A DNA stretch of 21,326 bases. Source: Deltaproteobacteria bacterium. GTDB lineage: Bacteria > Myxococcota > Polyangia > Haliangiales > Haliangiaceae. Location of the stretch: the NCBI GenBank assembly GCA_018262455.1, contig JAGSPR010000061.1, positions 1 to 21,326 on the forward strand, read 5' to 3'. Shown piece by piece: positions 6,514 through 13,201 of the stretch. Under the pieces are notes generated by a model, which saw nothing but the letters and a program-made list of their open reading frames with translations, made no database searches and had not been told where the DNA came from. Positions within the stretch are counted from its first letter, which is position 1. Every line of letters starts with the position of its first letter. Both the position numbers and the translations under genes were made by a program.

Positions 6514-7293
6514 ATGACTTTTGGAATCGCCCGTCCTGCCACATCTCCCACCCCCATGATGCCGGTCCGTGTGCCTGACCCGCGCGTCGCGGGGGAGGAT
6601 CCGGCGCGGATCCGAGCCACGATCGCCCGGGCGCCGCTGTTTGCTGCGCTGCCCATCACGGCCATCGAGGACCTCACGTCACGGGTCAGCGTCCGCAAGG
6701 TGTCCGTTGGGTCGGCCGTGGTGGCCCAGGACGAGCCAGGCGACGCGATGTTCGTGATCATGTCGGGGCGGGTCAAGGTGGTGATCTTCGGAGAGAACGG
6801 ACGCGAGGTGACGCTGTCCTTGCTCCGATCGGGCGATTCGTTCGGTGAGATGTCGTTGTTCGATCAGGCGCCGCGCTCGGCGCACTGCCTCGCGATCGAG
6901 CCCACCACGCTCCTGGTGCTCTCGAGGGACGACCTGATGCGCCACATCCAGGCGCACGCACGGACGGCGATGAACCTGCTCGGAGAGATGGCGCGTCGCC
7001 TCCGCCGCGCCGACGAGACGATCGCGCAGCTTGCGCTGTGCGACGTCAACGAGCGGCTCATCCATCGCCTCGTCGGGCTGGCCCGCGAAGAGGGCGCCTC
7101 GGGGCCGGACGGTCTCGTGGTCCGCCGGCGCCCGACCCAGCAGGAGCTCGCGAACATGATCGGCAGCTGTCGTGAGACGATCTCGCGCGCGTTCAACCAG
7201 CTCGCTCGCGACGGCCTGATCATCCCGCGCGGTCGTTCGCTCGTGGTGACGCCTGCGCTGATCGAGCGCTCCGAGAAGAAGAAGGCCGCGTAA
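6514..7293 (+). CDS. Crp/Fnr family transcriptional regulator
   Basis: 259 residues from the ATG at 6514, chosen because GAGGAG at 6498-6503 sits 10 nt upstream; an earlier in-frame GTG at 6376 has no such support. A short Pro-rich N-terminus is followed by a cyclic-nucleotide-binding beta-roll (about residues 30-145). Its phosphate-binding cassette reads [14 protein letters not shown], retaining the Glu and Arg that contact the ligand in cAMP-binding members. A long dimerisation helix comes next, then a winged helix with [20 protein letters not shown] as the recognition helix-turn-helix. Fnr iron-sulfur cysteines are absent, so cNMP is the more likely effector, but this is inference. The gene is divergent from thiS and precedes alr with a 57-bp gap. 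Confidence 0.9.
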   Translation: MTFGIARPATSPTPMMPVRVPDPRVAGEDPARIRATIARAPLFAALPITAIEDLTSRVSVRKVSVGSAVVAQDEPGDAMFVIMSGRVKVVIFGENGREVTLSLLRSGDSFGEMSLFDQAPRSAHCLAIEPTTLLVLSRDDLMRHIQAHARTAMNLLGEMARRLRRADETIAQLALCDVNERLIHRLVGLAREEGASGPDGLVVRRRPTQQELANMIGSCRETISRAFNQLARDGLIIPRGRSLVVTPALIERSEKKKAA

Positions 7294-7304
7294 CGAGCTC
7301 GGTC

Positions 7305-7330
7305 GTCCGCTGGCTTGACAGCCGACGGAC
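7305..7330. repeat. Inverted repeat between the Crp-type gene and alr
   Basis: GTCCG (7305-7309) pairs with CGGAC (7326-7330), and inner GGC (7312-7314) with GCC (7321-7323). The loop is TTGACA, which is itself a perfect -35 hexamer (7315-7320), but no good -10 follows at 17 bp. It could be a weak terminator after the regulator or an operator for alr. Confidence 0.35.
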
Positions 7331-7350
7331 CCAAGCGCCAGATCCCAGGG

Positions 7351-8490
7351 ATGTTCGCGTCGACGATGATCCGACGTACCCGGGTCGAGGTCGATCTTGC
7401 GGCGATCGTCGGGAACGCTCGCCTGGTGCGGGCCCTCGCGAATGCCGAGGTCTACGCGGTGGTCAAGGCCGACGCGTACGGCCACGGGGCAGTGGCCGTC
7501 GCTCAGGCGCTCACCCGCGCGAAGGCCGCGTCCGGGTTCGCGGTGAGCCTGGTCGAGGAAGGTGTCGCGCTGCGCGAGGCCGGGGTGACGGCGCCCGTCC
7601 TCGTGATGGGTCCGAGCCAGCACGGGGGCGAGGACGAGATGGTGGCCGCCGGGCTGACGCCGGTGATCGGCAGCGACGAGGAGCTCGCGACGCTCGCCGC
7701 GATCGTCAACCGCCGCGGGGCTCCGATCGAGGCGCACCTCAAGGTCGACACCGGGATGGGCCGGCTCGGTGTGCCCGTGGCGCAAGCCGGCGAGCTCGCG
7801 ATCGCGGCCGCCGCCGCCGGCATCCGGCTGATCGGGCTGATGACCCACTTCGCGTGTGCCGACACCGATGATCCGGCCGATCCAGCGTCGATGACCCGCG
7901 ACCAGCTCCGGCGCTTCGCCGAGGCCGATCGCATCGTCACCTCGACCGGGGCGCCGCTGCGGATCCGCCATGCCGCCAACAGCTCGGGCGCCCTGATGTT
8001 TCCGGAGGCAAGGTTCGATCTCGTGAGGACCGGCATCGCGATCTACGGCAATGGACGGTGGCCCGCCGGGGCGATCCGCCAGCAGGCGATGCGGCTGGTC
8101 AGCGAGGTCGCGCAGGTGCGATCGATCGCGGCTGGCAGCTCGGTCGGCTACGGCGCGACGTGGCGCGCGAGTCGACCGAGCCGGGTCGCGGTGTTGCCAC
8201 TCGGGTACGCCGACGGCCTGCCTCGGCGCGCCAGTGGGCATGCCCAGGCAGCGATTCGTGGCACGCGGGTCCCGCTCGTCGGCGTGATCAGCATGGACAT
8301 CGCGCTTGCGGACGTGACCGACGCCCCCCACGTGCAGGTCGGCGATGCGGCCGTGCTGCTCGGACGCGCCAGCGACGGCGCATCGATCACCGCGGCCGAG
8401 TACGGTGGGTGGGCTGGACTCTCGGAGTACGAGGTCACCTGCGGGATGAGCAAGCGGGTGCCTCGCACCTACGTGGGAGATCCACCATGA
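7351..8490 (+). CDS. alr: Alanine racemase
   Basis: 379 residues from ATG 7351, the normal length. Alr interconverts L- and D-alanine with PLP and supplies D-Ala for peptidoglycan. The PLP lysine is Lys39 in YAVVKADAYGHG, and the opposite catalytic base is Tyr267 in SVGYGATWR. Other signatures are LKVDTGMGRLG, GLMTHFACAD, RHAANSSGALM, DLVRTGIAIYG, LPLGYADGLPR and GVISMDIALADVT. An internal ATG at 7366 (MIRRTRVEVD) is an alternative start; the upstream TTG at 7315 is unlikely, as it falls in the TTGACA hexamer. The stop codon overlaps the MlaE start (ATGA), so the two are translationally coupled, an unusual pairing of cell-wall precursor synthesis with lipid transport. Confidence 0.95.
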   Translation: MFASTMIRRTRVEVDLAAIVGNARLVRALANAEVYAVVKADAYGHGAVAVAQALTRAKAASGFAVSLVEEGVALREAGVTAPVLVMGPSQHGGEDEMVAAGLTPVIGSDEELATLAAIVNRRGAPIEAHLKVDTGMGRLGVPVAQAGELAIAAAAAGIRLIGLMTHFACADTDDPADPASMTRDQLRRFAEADRIVTSTGAPLRIRHAANSSGALMFPEARFDLVRTGIAIYGNGRWPAGAIRQQAMRLVSEVAQVRSIAAGSSVGYGATWRASRPSRVAVLPLGYADGLPRRASGHAQAAIRGTRVPLVGVISMDIALADVTDAPHVQVGDAAVLLGRASDGASITAAEYGGWAGLSEYEVTCGMSKRVPRTYVGDPP

Positions 8491-9425
8491 GCACGGCCGA
8501 CGACGAGCCGACCGTCGTGGGACCGCAGCCCGCGGCGGCGAGCTTGCCGGATGGCGCGGGGCAGCCGACGCAGGGTCCAGCGCCCGAGCCAAAGCCAGCG
8601 CCGGAGCTTCGGCTCGGGAGCGCGGTGTGGACCGGCGTCAAGGAGGCTGGCTCGCCGGTCGCGCGATTCCTCGACACGGTGGGCGGTCACCTCATGTTGC
8701 TGGGGCGGGCGATGTCCTGGCTGCCCCGTCGTCCGTACCGGCCACGGAACTACCTCGAGGCCGCCGAGTACATCGGGTTCGGCAGCCTGCCGATCGTGCT
8801 GCTCGTCGGCGCGTTCACCGGGATGGTGCTGTCGCTGCAGTCGGTGTACGCGTTCCGCCAGTTCGGTCTCGAGTCGTTTGCCGGCGGCACCACCGGCAAG
8901 GCGCTCGCGATCGAGCTTGGACCCGTGATGACCGCGCTGATGCTGTCTGGACGGACCGGGGCAGGGATCGCGACCGAGCTCGGCACGATGCGGATCTCCG
9001 AGCAGATCGACGCCCTCGAGTCGATGGCCGTCAACCCGGTCCAGTTCCTCGTGCTGCCGCGGCTGATCTCCGCGATGATCGTGACCCCGATCCTGACGCT
9101 GCTGTTCTTCGTCGTCGGGATGGGCGGGGCGTACATGGTCGCCGTGTTGATCGAGCATGTCGATCAAGGGCAGTGGGTCGCGAACGTCCAGGACATCGTG
9201 CTGACAACGGACGTGCTGCAAGGCCTGATCAAGAGCGTGTTCTTCGGTCTACTCGTCACGCTGATCGGGTGTTACCAGGGCTTCAACGCGACCGGCGGCG
9301 GGCGAGGCGTCGGCATGGGCACCACGCGCGCGGTCGTGACCGGCTCGGTGACGGTGCTCGTGCTCGACTACTTCCTGACCGATATCCTGCTGTCGCTGCT
9401 TGGCACCGGCAAAGCCGGGCCGTGA
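8487..9425 (+). CDS. mlaE: MlaE-family ABC transporter permease (MCE lipid transport)
   Basis: 312 residues. After a Pro/Ala-rich cytoplasmic N-terminus of about 60 residues not typical of E. coli MlaE, the permease domain starts near residue 75. About five hydrophobic segments are visible: FGSLPIVLLVGAFTGMVLS, a weaker one in the conserved loop, MIVTPILTLLFFVVGMGGAY, SVFFGLLVTLIGCYQGF and VTGSVTVLVLDYFLTDILLS. The hallmark ELGPVMTALMLSGRTGAGIA plus AIDALE-type motif (EQIDALESMAVNP) is intact. MlaE forms the inner-membrane channel of MCE complexes that move phospholipids across the periplasm. It overlaps alr at its 5' end and lies 145 bp before the MCE protein. The cognate ATPase gene (mlaF), normally adjacent, is missing here. 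Confidence 0.93.
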   Translation: MSTADDEPTVVGPQPAAASLPDGAGQPTQGPAPEPKPAPELRLGSAVWTGVKEAGSPVARFLDTVGGHLMLLGRAMSWLPRRPYRPRNYLEAAEYIGFGSLPIVLLVGAFTGMVLSLQSVYAFRQFGLESFAGGTTGKALAIELGPVMTALMLSGRTGAGIATELGTMRISEQIDALESMAVNPVQFLVLPRLISAMIVTPILTLLFFVVGMGGAYMVAVLIEHVDQGQWVANVQDIVLTTDVLQGLIKSVFFGLLVTLIGCYQGFNATGGGRGVGMGTTRAVVTGSVTVLVLDYFLTDILLSLLGTGKAGP

Positions 9426-9574
9426 CGTCGATCATCGAGCCGCCGGATGATCCCAGGGATCGCCACCGTCGGGGCAGCGGGCGAGGTAAGGTCGGCTCGG
9501 TGGAGAGCTCGCGCGTGTTGAGGTCACTGATTCCGGTCGTGGCAAGCCGCCATGATCGTGGAGGGCGGGGGTGA
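9422..9574 (+). other. Possible 50-codon coupling ORF between mlaE and the MCE gene
   Basis: A GTG overlaps the mlaE stop (GTGA at 9422-9425), and the frame ends in a TGA that overlaps the GTG start of the MCE gene (GTGA at 9571-9574). The predicted peptide is short, Arg/Gly-rich and matches no family I know; its third-position GC is lower than in the neighbours (13 of 50 codons end in A or T). It may be a real coupling peptide, a relic, or simply spacer with chance overlaps. Confidence 0.22.
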
Positions 9575-11196
9575 AGTCAGTCTCCGCTGGCGTCCGCGTC
9601 GCGATCCTGTTCCTGCTCGTCTCGGTCGGCGGTTACCTCGTCTGGAAGAACCTCGGGCAGAATCCGGCAGGTTCGAACAACTACACGTTGGTCGCGAAGT
9701 TTCGCGACGCCTCCGGGTTGCCCAAGGGCAGCAAGGTGGTGATCGCGGGCTTGCCCAAGGGCGAGGTCACGAACCTCCGGGTCGAGGGTCGCTACGCCAG
9801 GGTGACGTTCAAGATCGATGACGCGATCGAGGTGTGGACGTCGGGCGTGGTGATCAAGAAGGCGACCTCGCTGCTCGGCGATAACTACCTCGAGATCGAT
9901 CCTGGCGAGCCCGTCAAGCAGCTCCCCGATGGCCGCAAGCAGTCCTACATCCAGCTCGGGCCAAAGTGCGCGACGTACCAAGACTCCGACGAGCGCAAGG
10001 CCGACGAGTGCCGGCAGGTCCCGAACGTCATCGAAGCGACCACGCCCGACCAGCTGCTCCATCGCATCGAGCAGACGATGCCGAACGTCGACCGCGTGCT
10101 CGAGAGCGTGCGCGATCTCTCCGAGGACGTGCGGCGGGTCGTCAACGGTCCGCTGCAGTCGGTGGCGACGCGCGTCGACGGCCTGGTCCAGCGCGAGTCC
10201 GACACGGTCGCGCAGATCATCGCGCGGGCCGATCGGTCGATGGGCAAGATCGAGCAGATCGCGAACGATCTGCGCAGCATCACGAAGAATGCCGATCCGC
10301 AGATCGCGCGGATCCTGAAGAACCTCGACGATGCGTCGACCGAGGCCAGGGACCTGGTCGCCACCGCCAAGAAGGAGCTGGCCGACACGGGCTCATCCCT
10401 GCGCACCAAGCTCGACAAGCTCGATGGCGTGATCGCGAACACCGAGTCGATCACCGACAAGATCGATGACGACAAGGGGACGCTCGGCCGGCTCGTCAAC
10501 GATCCGGCGATCGCCGACAACGTCGAGGCGATCACCGACGATGCCCGCGGCTTCCTCGGGACGCTGTTCGGGATCAAGGCGTACGTGGGGCTACGCAGCG
10601 AGTACAACTACTTCGCACAGCTCGCGCGCCACTACGTGACGATCGAGCTTCACACGCGGCCCGACAAGTTCTACCTGATCGAGCTCGAGAAGGGCCCGCG
10701 CGGCGACTACCCGGCGGTCTCCCTCACGTTCGATCCGACGGTCGATCCGAACAACTGGATCCGCAAGAGCGTCATCGAGGACAAGATCCGCTTCACGTTC
10801 CAGTTCGCGAAGCGGTTCGGGTGGGCGACGCTGCGCTACGGCATCAAGGAGTCCACTGGTGGCATCGGCATCGACGCCGATGCGACGTGGCTCAATCGCC
10901 GGCTGCGGCTCTCGGCCGACCTGTTCGATGCCACGTTCGACAAGTACCCACGGATCAAGTTCACCGCGGCGGTGGAGGTGTTCCGCCACGTCTACGTCCT
11001 GGGCGGCGTCGATGAGCTCATCAACAGTCCGTCCAAGCTCAACATCGTGAAGGGCACCTCGGACGTCCCGATCCAGTTCGATACCTTCCACTACGGTCGC
11101 GACTACTTCGCCGGCGCGATGCTGCGCTTCAACGACGAGGATCTCGCCGCCTTGCTCAGCGTGGCGGGCTCCGCGGTATCGGGCGCGGCAAACTAG
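9571..11196 (+). CDS. MCE/MlaD domain protein with long helical and beta-rich C-terminal region
   Basis: 541 residues, about three times the length of E. coli MlaD. Residues 8-28 form a single inner-membrane helix (VRVAILFLLVSVGGYLVW). An MCE domain follows at about 38-113 (YTLVAKFRDASGLPKGSKV, IAGLPKGEVTNL, ATSLLGDNYLEI). A short cysteine-containing insert (two Cys about 21 residues apart) leads into a long predicted helical region of about 155-320 with heptad-like spacing. The last 200 residues (from YVGLRSEYNYFAQL) alternate short strands such as KFYLIELEKGPRGD, RFTFQFAKRFGWATLRYGI and LRLSADLFD, resembling an outer-membrane barrel. GTG 9571 is preceded by GGAGG at 9560-9564. Together with MlaE it should carry lipids across the envelope; the barrel is an inference. 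Confidence 0.88.
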   Translation: MKSVSAGVRVAILFLLVSVGGYLVWKNLGQNPAGSNNYTLVAKFRDASGLPKGSKVVIAGLPKGEVTNLRVEGRYARVTFKIDDAIEVWTSGVVIKKATSLLGDNYLEIDPGEPVKQLPDGRKQSYIQLGPKCATYQDSDERKADECRQVPNVIEATTPDQLLHRIEQTMPNVDRVLESVRDLSEDVRRVVNGPLQSVATRVDGLVQRESDTVAQIIARADRSMGKIEQIANDLRSITKNADPQIARILKNLDDASTEARDLVATAKKELADTGSSLRTKLDKLDGVIANTESITDKIDDDKGTLGRLVNDPAIADNVEAITDDARGFLGTLFGIKAYVGLRSEYNYFAQLARHYVTIELHTRPDKFYLIELEKGPRGDYPAVSLTFDPTVDPNNWIRKSVIEDKIRFTFQFAKRFGWATLRYGIKESTGGIGIDADATWLNRRLRLSADLFDATFDKYPRIKFTAAVEVFRHVYVLGGVDELINSPSKLNIVKGTSDVPIQFDTFHYGRDYFAGAMLRFNDEDLAALLSVAGSAVSGAAN

Positions 11197-11218
11197 CGGC
11201 CCGCAATCGGCGGCAAGG

Positions 11219-11734
11219 TCACTTGTCGTGGGAGATCCGGACGCGGGCGATCAGCTCGCGGAGCTCCGCGTCGTCGACGACCGAGACCTCGCGGACGATC
11301 GCCTCGCGTGCGCTGCCGGTCGCGGGAATGGGGACGGGCCGCGGCGGGGGGACCGGGCGGGCGCGAGGCCGGAGCGAGACCGGATCGCGCCGGTTGCGAC
11401 CGGCGAGCCGGAACTTCACGTCATCGAACAGCCGGGGCTCGCCGAGTCGTTCGAGCAGACCACTCACGAGCTGGGTGCGGAGCAGGTTGAGCTCGTGGAG
11501 CCACGCCGAGGTGGCGACCTCGATCCACAGGATCCGATCGAAGATGCCATCGGCGCGCGTGCGCTGCGCGATCTTGGGTCCAACGAGCTCGGTCCATTCG
11601 GTGATCAGCCGGCCGGCGCGGATCTCGTCGCTGATGCCGCGAAAGTCGAGCGCGGAGCGGACCGCCGCCGCCGCCGAGGTCGCCTCGAAGGCGCGCCGGG
11701 GCCCGGGGGGGCGAGCGCGATCCGGCCGCTTCAC
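11219..11734 (-). CDS. DUF721 / DciA-like protein
   Basis: 171 residues with a central DUF721 domain (about 30-115). Key features are ITEWTELVGPKIAQRTRADG and the strand LWIEVATSAWLHELNLLRTQ, including the conserved W-x-HEL motif, followed by RLFDDVKFRL. DUF721 includes DciA, the ancestral loader or operator of the replicative helicase DnaB in bacteria that lack DnaC. The basic Pro/Arg N-terminus and a Pro-rich linker (RPVPPPRPVPIP) before a short helical C-terminus suggest nucleic-acid or partner contacts. The start is GTG at 11734, 1 nt after the PilZ stop, so the two form an operon. Assignment to the family is good; a replication role in this organism is inferred. Confidence 0.8.
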   Translation of the reverse strand: MKRPDRARPPGPRRAFEATSAAAAVRSALDFRGISDEIRAGRLITEWTELVGPKIAQRTRADGIFDRILWIEVATSAWLHELNLLRTQLVSGLLERLGEPRLFDDVKFRLAGRNRRDPVSLRPRARPVPPPRPVPIPATGSAREAIVREVSVVDDAELRELIARVRISHDK

Positions 11735-11735
11735 G

Positions 11736-12356
11736 TCACGCGGCTCGCAGGCGCCGGATCAGCTCGCGCAGTCGGCGATCGCCATCGCCGTCCCGGCTCA
11801 TGAACCGCAGGCCCGAGCTGCCCGACGGCACGTGATACGAGACGCGGCCGGCGATCGCGATGGCCGCGGCGCCACCCGGCGGGACCACCTCGAGCGTCAC
11901 CTCGGTGTCGATCGGCAGCGGCTGCGGGGTGGTGAGCAGCGCGCCACCCACCCCGATCTCCGAGATCGCGGACTCGATGAAGCTGGAGCTGTTGGGCAGC
12001 CGGTAGCGGACCATGACCGACACGGGGAGGCGCAAGTGACGGCGCCGTGCGACGTCGGTGCGGCTGCCCGAGAACACCTCGTGGAGGAACGTGAGCTTGA
12101 TCTGCTCGTCGGCGGCCAGCTCGATCGTCCCTCCGGCGCGGATGCGCATCCGGGGCAGGGCGGGACGCCAGGTCTGGACCGTGCCGCGGATCAGCACCTT
12201 GTTGGGCAGGATCTGCGACGAGAGCTCGATGATGACCTGCTGGCCGGGCTCGAGCTCATCGGTGGTCGGCACGAAGATCGGATCGCCAATGGAGTCGCTG
12301 GACGCGAGTTCCCTCCACTCGTCCGCCGTTCGAATCCGTAACTTGAGGATGACCAT
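11736..12356 (-). CDS. PilZ domain protein with degenerate second motif
   Basis: 206 residues. An N-terminal beta-rich module (about 25-95: LEPGQQVIIELSSQ, VLIRGTVQTWRPALP) resembles a YcgR-like or degenerate PilZ half. The C-terminal PilZ domain starts at RRRHLRLPV, giving the RxxxR motif with Arg105 and Arg109 that clamps c-di-GMP. The second motif, normally [D/N]xSxxG, reads EIGVGG (133-138), with Glu for Asp/Asn and Gly for Ser. Ligand binding may therefore be weakened or lost. It lies 84 bp downstream of the GT2 gene on the same strand and 1 nt upstream of the DUF721 gene. The output partner is unknown. Confidence 0.82.
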   Translation of the reverse strand: MVILKLRIRTADEWRELASSDSIGDPIFVPTTDELEPGQQVIIELSSQILPNKVLIRGTVQTWRPALPRMRIRAGGTIELAADEQIKLTFLHEVFSGSRTDVARRRHLRLPVSVMVRYRLPNSSSFIESAISEIGVGGALLTTPQPLPIDTEVTLEVVPPGGAAAIAIAGRVSYHVPSGSSGLRFMSRDGDGDRRLRELIRRLRAA

Positions 12357-12440
12357 CGCCGCGTTGAGGACCTTAACAGAACGCGTGGATCCGGGCCATT
12401 CGCGAATCCCCGCCAGGTGCAGCGCCGCGCAGAACCGGCG

Positions 12441-13148
12441 TCAGCGACGACCGAAGCGCAGGGACCACACCTTCAAGAGCGCCTCGGCAAAGATCGCACG
12501 CGACATCTTGGACTGGCCAACCCGGCGATCGATGAACACGATGGGCGTCTCGACGAGGCGCAGCCCCTGCTTGAGCGCGCGGTACTTCATCTCGATCTGG
12601 AAGCTGTAGCCATTGGAGGTGATCGTGCCGAGATCGATCGCCTCGAGCGCGGTCCTGCGCCAGCAGACGAACCCGGCCGTGACATCGCGGACATCGACGC
12701 CGAGGATCGTGCGGGCGTAGAGGCCGCCGCCGCGCGAGATCAGCTTGCGTCCAAACCCCCAGTTCTCGGTGCCACCGCCGGGCACGTAGCGCGAGCCGAC
12801 GACGACATCGGCACCATCCTCGGCGAGCGCGAGCATCTGCGGCAGGTACGCGGGGTCGTGGCTGCCGTCGGCATCCATCTCGAACAGGTAGGGGTAGCTG
12901 CGCGCCAGGCCCCAGGCGAAGCCCTCGACATAGGCCGTCCCGAGGCCGAGCTTGCCGGCGCGGTGCATGACGTTGATTCTTGGCTGGGTGGCGGCGAGCT
13001 CGTCGAGCACGGCCCCGGTGCCGTCGGGCGAGTTGTCGTCGACGAACAGCAGGTCGGTCTGGGGCAGCGCCGCGAGCAGCCGCTCGGCGATGCCGCGCAC
13101 GTTGTCGTGCTCGTTATAGGTCGGCACCACGATGAGCGACTTCGCCAT
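12441..13148 (-). CDS. Polyprenol/dolichol-phosphate mannosyltransferase-type GT2
   Basis: 235 residues, the length of soluble Ppm1/DPM1-type enzymes that transfer mannose (or another hexose) from the nucleotide sugar to a polyprenyl phosphate carrier at the inner membrane. Signatures are VVPTYNEHDNV, FVDDNSPDGT (37-44), the metal-binding DxD in EMDADGSHDP (Asp92, Asp94), VVGSRYVPGG, RDVTAGFVCWRR and the C-terminal RRVGQSKMS. It has no membrane helices, unlike DPM1 forms with a C-terminal anchor. ATG 13148 is preferred to a TTG nine bases upstream. The product would feed glycan or glycoprotein assembly in the envelope. The sugar specificity is not certain. Confidence 0.9.
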   Translation of the reverse strand: MAKSLIVVPTYNEHDNVRGIAERLLAALPQTDLLFVDDNSPDGTGAVLDELAATQPRINVMHRAGKLGLGTAYVEGFAWGLARSYPYLFEMDADGSHDPAYLPQMLALAEDGADVVVGSRYVPGGGTENWGFGRKLISRGGGLYARTILGVDVRDVTAGFVCWRRTALEAIDLGTITSNGYSFQIEMKYRALKQGLRLVETPIVFIDRRVGQSKMSRAIFAEALLKVWSLRFGRR

Positions 13149-13157
13149 GCGGCGCAA

Positions 13158-13163
13158 ACGATA
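13158..13163 (-). promoter_or_regulatory. Putative -10 element of the GT2 gene
   Basis: TATCGT on the minus strand ends 9 nt before the ATG at 13148. It shares a 43-53 bp divergent spacer with the kinase promoter. No Shine-Dalgarno is present. Confidence 0.35.
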
Positions 13164-13191
13164 GCGATCCGTCGTGCCCGCCGCAACGCGC

Positions 13192-13197
13192 TATGCT
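13192..13197 (+). promoter_or_regulatory. Putative -10 element of the histidine kinase operon
   Basis: TATGCT lies 4 nt before an ATG (13202) and 7 nt before an in-frame GTG (13205). It overlaps an earlier ATG (13193), which would argue against that start if the hexamer is used. Confidence 0.35.
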
Positions 13198-13201
13198 GCC
13201 C

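Noticed and set aside
7315..7350. TTG 7315 as the alr start
   Set aside because: The TTG is part of a TTGACA hexamer inside an inverted repeat, and the alanine racemase fold starts only after ATG 7351/7366.
6679..8592. A 637-codon open frame on the minus strand opposite the Crp-type and alr genes
   Set aside because: It is antisense to two genes with intact family motifs, its translation is Arg/Gly/His-rich with no recognisable domain, and such long shadow frames are expected at this GC content.
9426..9570. Remnant of an mlaF ATPase gene between mlaE and the MCE gene
   Set aside because: No Walker A (GxxxxGKS/T), signature (LSGGQ) or Walker B motif is readable in any frame of this 145-bp gap.
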